A DNA stretch of 64,000 bases from Flavobacterium sedimenticola (lineage in GTDB: Bacteria; Bacteroidota; Bacteroidia; Flavobacteriales; Flavobacteriaceae): contig NZ_JASGBP010000003.1 of assembly GCF_030053345.1 (NCBI RefSeq), forward strand, positions 216,249 to 280,248, written 5' to 3'. The translations under genes were made by a program, and so were the position numbers. Under the pieces are notes generated by a model. It did no database searches. It was given only the letters and a program-made list of their open reading frames with translations, and had not been told where the DNA came from. Shown in pieces: positions 61,739 through 64,000 of this stretch (positions are counted from its first letter, which is position 1; each line of letters begins with the position of its first letter).

Positions 61739-64000
61739 TATAATGTTTGAGTGAATAAATCTGGTAGTGTTATTGTGATTTCTAATGTATTATTAGAATT
61801 TTTGGAACTGTCAGTAAATGAACCATCATTGACTGTAATCCCGAAAAATGCGTTTGTGTTGGTTGCAATAAACGGTTGATTATATGCATACATTTCAACT
61901 TTCGGACTTGATAAGATTGATTGTATATATTGCTTTTCTTGATTGGTATATTTTGTTTTAAGTTTAATTTTTCTTTCACCTCTTTTACCAATGATATTTG
62001 ATGTTGATGTAACGTTTTGAAGATTGTCATAGACACCCGTTATATCATCCATTGATTTGAATGTATTGGTAGTTGTATATGGTTCTTCAAATAGCCAATA
62101 AGAATAGCTTCCAGAATTATTGAACCACTTTAAATAAACCCCACAGTTCGATTCTTTTTTGTTAATCATCACATTGCTTACAAATGAATTATTAACCCAT
62201 AATTCAACATTGTTATGTGTGCTGGCAAGGTTCAAATCACCAATGAATGATGATTCATTTTGTCCATCACTAATAAAGAATCTTTTCACTTCTGATGTAG
62301 TTGCTGTAAATGTTTCAGTTGTGAAATAGTTTGATGTATTTTTTAAAAAGAATTCATCATTGGTTTGCAATCCGAATATTGAAAAGTCAGTAGGATAACC
62401 TTCAAAATATGGTAAATAATATTCAGTATAATTTGAAGTTGGTAACAGAATTCTAACTGGTTGTGCCGCTGCCAATCTATCAATGTAATTTGGCAACTGT
62501 TCAACGTTCTTCAAGAACTTGATGGTTTTGTTAGCAGTTAAGAATTCGTTGTTTATATCGAATACTTTGATTTCAGCATTTAATGTTAATGATAAAGTTG
62601 AATCATCTACTATTGCATTACTCAAAATATCTGGAACAACTTCATCTTTAAAATAGTTCGGGTTGATTAAATTCTTGGCGATTTCTTTAAAGTTGAATGT
62701 GAAAGAATTTAAAAATGGGTCAATTCGATAGATTGTACCATTAACATCAATTTCAGAATGTGTGACATCGTTTATTGTGGTTGAATATCTTATGATTGTA
62801 TTATTATATGCTGGGTTGATTATTTGCGTAATTGTATCATCTGTAAATACCAAATCACCAACTGGTTCTAACAACCCATCATTAAATGTAATAACAACGA
62901 AAAATGGAACATCAATAACATTGCTTAATGTTAATACATCATTCAATTCATCATAAGTAATTGATACTTGAACTGTATCACCATCGATTGTATAATCAAT
63001 ATCAGAATCACTATTGAATGTTGAAAGATTATCCCTTGAATATTGTTGTGTATTTGAAACAACGCTTCCAATTGGGATAAAATCATTTGTTGATTGATAA
63101 AGTGATGTTGAAGTTGTAAATACACCTAGAAAATAAACTTTGTCAGTAGTTGATAAGGCATATACAACGGTATTATTGAATGATAGTTGATTATCATTTA
63201 TTATACTTCCATCTACATCAAGTTTTACAAGATTCTGAAAATTATTTCCATTAAACGTTGAAAATTCACCCATCAACAAGATTGTGTTATCTGATTGCTG
63301 GGTAATGAATGTACCCATATTGTTATTTAAACCAGAACCACCAGTATTGAAGGTTGAATCAAATGAACCATCAGAATTTAATCTGGCTACACCATTTACT
63401 GTATTTGTATTGTAGGTTAAAAATTTACCAGTAATAAGTATTTTTCCATCGGCTTGAACAAATAAACTTCTAACCAATTTATTTGAACCAGCAATACCAG
63501 CACCACCGCTGTTGAAGGTTGAATCAAATGAACCATCAGAATTTATTCTGGCAATCGAATTACAAGTGTTACCGTTATAACTTGGGAATAAACCAGATAT
63601 AAGGATTTTACCAGAAGATAAAATTTCCAAGCCATAAACACCATAACTTGATGTGGTGTTCAAAAGTCCAGTTCCAGCATTAAATGTAGCATCTAAAGTA
63701 CCATTTGAATTTAGTCTGCAAAGACCTCTGGCATTACTTCCATTGTAAGTAGTAAATTGACCACCAACGATAATTTTTCCATCAGATTGGATAGCTATTC
63801 TATCAGCTTGAAAATTGAATCCAGAGCCAATTGTAAAAGTAGAATCAATTGAACCATCTGGTTTTAATCTTATGATTCTATTTCTTGTTGTTCCCTTATA
63901 TGAAGTGAAAAATCCAACACAAATAACATCACCATTTGATTGAATTTTTACATCTTCAACACCACCATTAAAACCAATTCCAGTTACAAATGAAGTATCT
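61738..64000 (-). CDS. Delta-60-repeat tail protein, truncated by window edge
   Basis: At least 753 codons; the frame is open to base 64,000, so the N-terminus is outside. The first 290 or so residues hold four full units and one weaker unit of about 55 residues with the pattern RLNSDGSFDSTFNTG and DGKILITGKFLTYN: DUF5122 (delta-60) repeats, a beta-propeller type. The rest (about 460 residues) is a different beta-rich part with NYIDRLAAAQPVRILLPTSN and no known domain. By position it is probably a tail tip or receptor-binding protein. Confidence 0.8.
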   Translation of the reverse strand, partial: DTSFVTGIGFNGGVEDVKIQSNGDVICVGFFTSYKGTTRNRIIRLKPDGSIDSTFTIGSGFNFQADRIAIQSDGKIIVGGQFTTYNGSNARGLCRLNSNGTLDATFNAGTGLLNTTSSYGVYGLEILSSGKILISGLFPSYNGNTCNSIARINSDGSFDSTFNSGGAGIAGSNKLVRSLFVQADGKILITGKFLTYNTNTVNGVARLNSDGSFDSTFNTGGSGLNNNMGTFITQQSDNTILLMGEFSTFNGNNFQNLVKLDVDGSIINDNQLSFNNTVVYALSTTDKVYFLGVFTTSTSLYQSTNDFIPIGSVVSNTQQYSRDNLSTFNSDSDIDYTIDGDTVQVSITYDELNDVLTLSNVIDVPFFVVITFNDGLLEPVGDLVFTDDTITQIINPAYNNTIIRYSTTINDVTHSEIDVNGTIYRIDPFLNSFTFNFKEIAKNLINPNYFKDEVVPDILSNAIVDDSTLSLTLNAEIKVFDINNEFLTANKTIKFLKNVEQLPNYIDRLAAAQPVRILLPTSNYTEYYLPYFEGYPTDFSIFGLQTNDEFFLKNTSNYFTTETFTATTSEVKRFFISDGQNESSFIGDLNLASTHNNVELWVNNSFVSNVMINKKESNCGVYLKWFNNSGSYSYWLFEEPYTTTNTFKSMDDITGVYDNLQNVTSTSNIIGKRGERKIKLKTKYTNQEKQYIQSILSSPKVEMYAYNQPFIATNTNAFFGITVNDGSFTDSSKNSNNTLEITITLPDLFTQTL
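63347..63545 (-). repeat. Pair of 34-base direct repeats inside the delta-60 gene
   Basis: The 34-base segment at 63347-63380 (starting TTGAAGGTTGAATC on the plus strand) recurs exactly at 63512-63545, 165 bases (55 codons) away. They encode the same part of neighbouring delta-60 units, in frame, so a crossover would add or delete a whole unit. Confidence 0.85.

Noticed and set aside
1..64000. tRNA or rRNA genes
   Set aside because: No cloverleaf with a TTCRANNC arm or rRNA core sequence was noticed on either strand; a tRNAscan-SE run would settle this.

Overview
The window reads as a chromosome of a member of Flavobacteriaceae, close to Flavobacterium. The evidence is the order rpmB-rpmG-DUF4295-ftsY, Bacteroidota-type promoters (TTTG/TTG, about 20 bases, then TAnnTTTG), SusC-like plug motifs, DUF2795 and DUF5723 proteins, and start codons without Shine-Dalgarno sequences. 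Species cannot be named from the sequence.

Positions 1-49,340 are ordinary chromosome with densely packed core and housekeeping genes. They encode ribosomal proteins and the start of ftsY; CinA; an Hpt protein; a FAH-family enzyme; a DnaQ-like exonuclease; a 2-oxoacid dehydrogenase E2; two ABC-F proteins; a corrinoid adenosyltransferase and MeaB (both serving B12-dependent methylmalonyl-CoA mutase); SecA; a GlcD-type oxidase; MFS, AEC and MATE carriers; a PPK2 kinase; a sigma / anti-sigma / VWA / SIMPL cluster; a sigma-54 regulator; PanB; RluA; an aldehyde dehydrogenase; a 1319-residue hybrid histidine kinase; a zinc metallopeptidase; and an HMG-CoA synthase-family enzyme. The gaps carry two kinds of repeat. 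One is a structured element of about 70-140 bases in six copies; five sit downstream of a gene in the same direction, and two supply that gene's stop codon. The other is a set of degenerate short tandem repeats at gene ends.

At about 49,335 the yifB/comM gene is cut just before its Walker A motif. From there to the right edge lies AT-richer foreign DNA that looks like an integrated prophage. Its left part is accessory: an HsdR_N-type nuclease next to the junction, a two-gene operon with a possible ADP-ribosyltransferase fold under a cluster of palindromic sites, a secreted protein between twin terminators, a serine recombinase beside a gene flanked by inverted repeats, small membrane proteins and very small ORFs, and a phage-type sigma factor. 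Its right part, on the minus strand, is a tail module: a delta-60-repeat protein running off the window, a tail-associated protein and a tape measure protein. The missing half of yifB, the second attachment site and the head, packaging and lysis genes should lie beyond 64,000.

The most promising places for undescribed biology are the 3'-end repeat family, the accessory region 49,340-55,000, and the sigma factor with its small partner gene.
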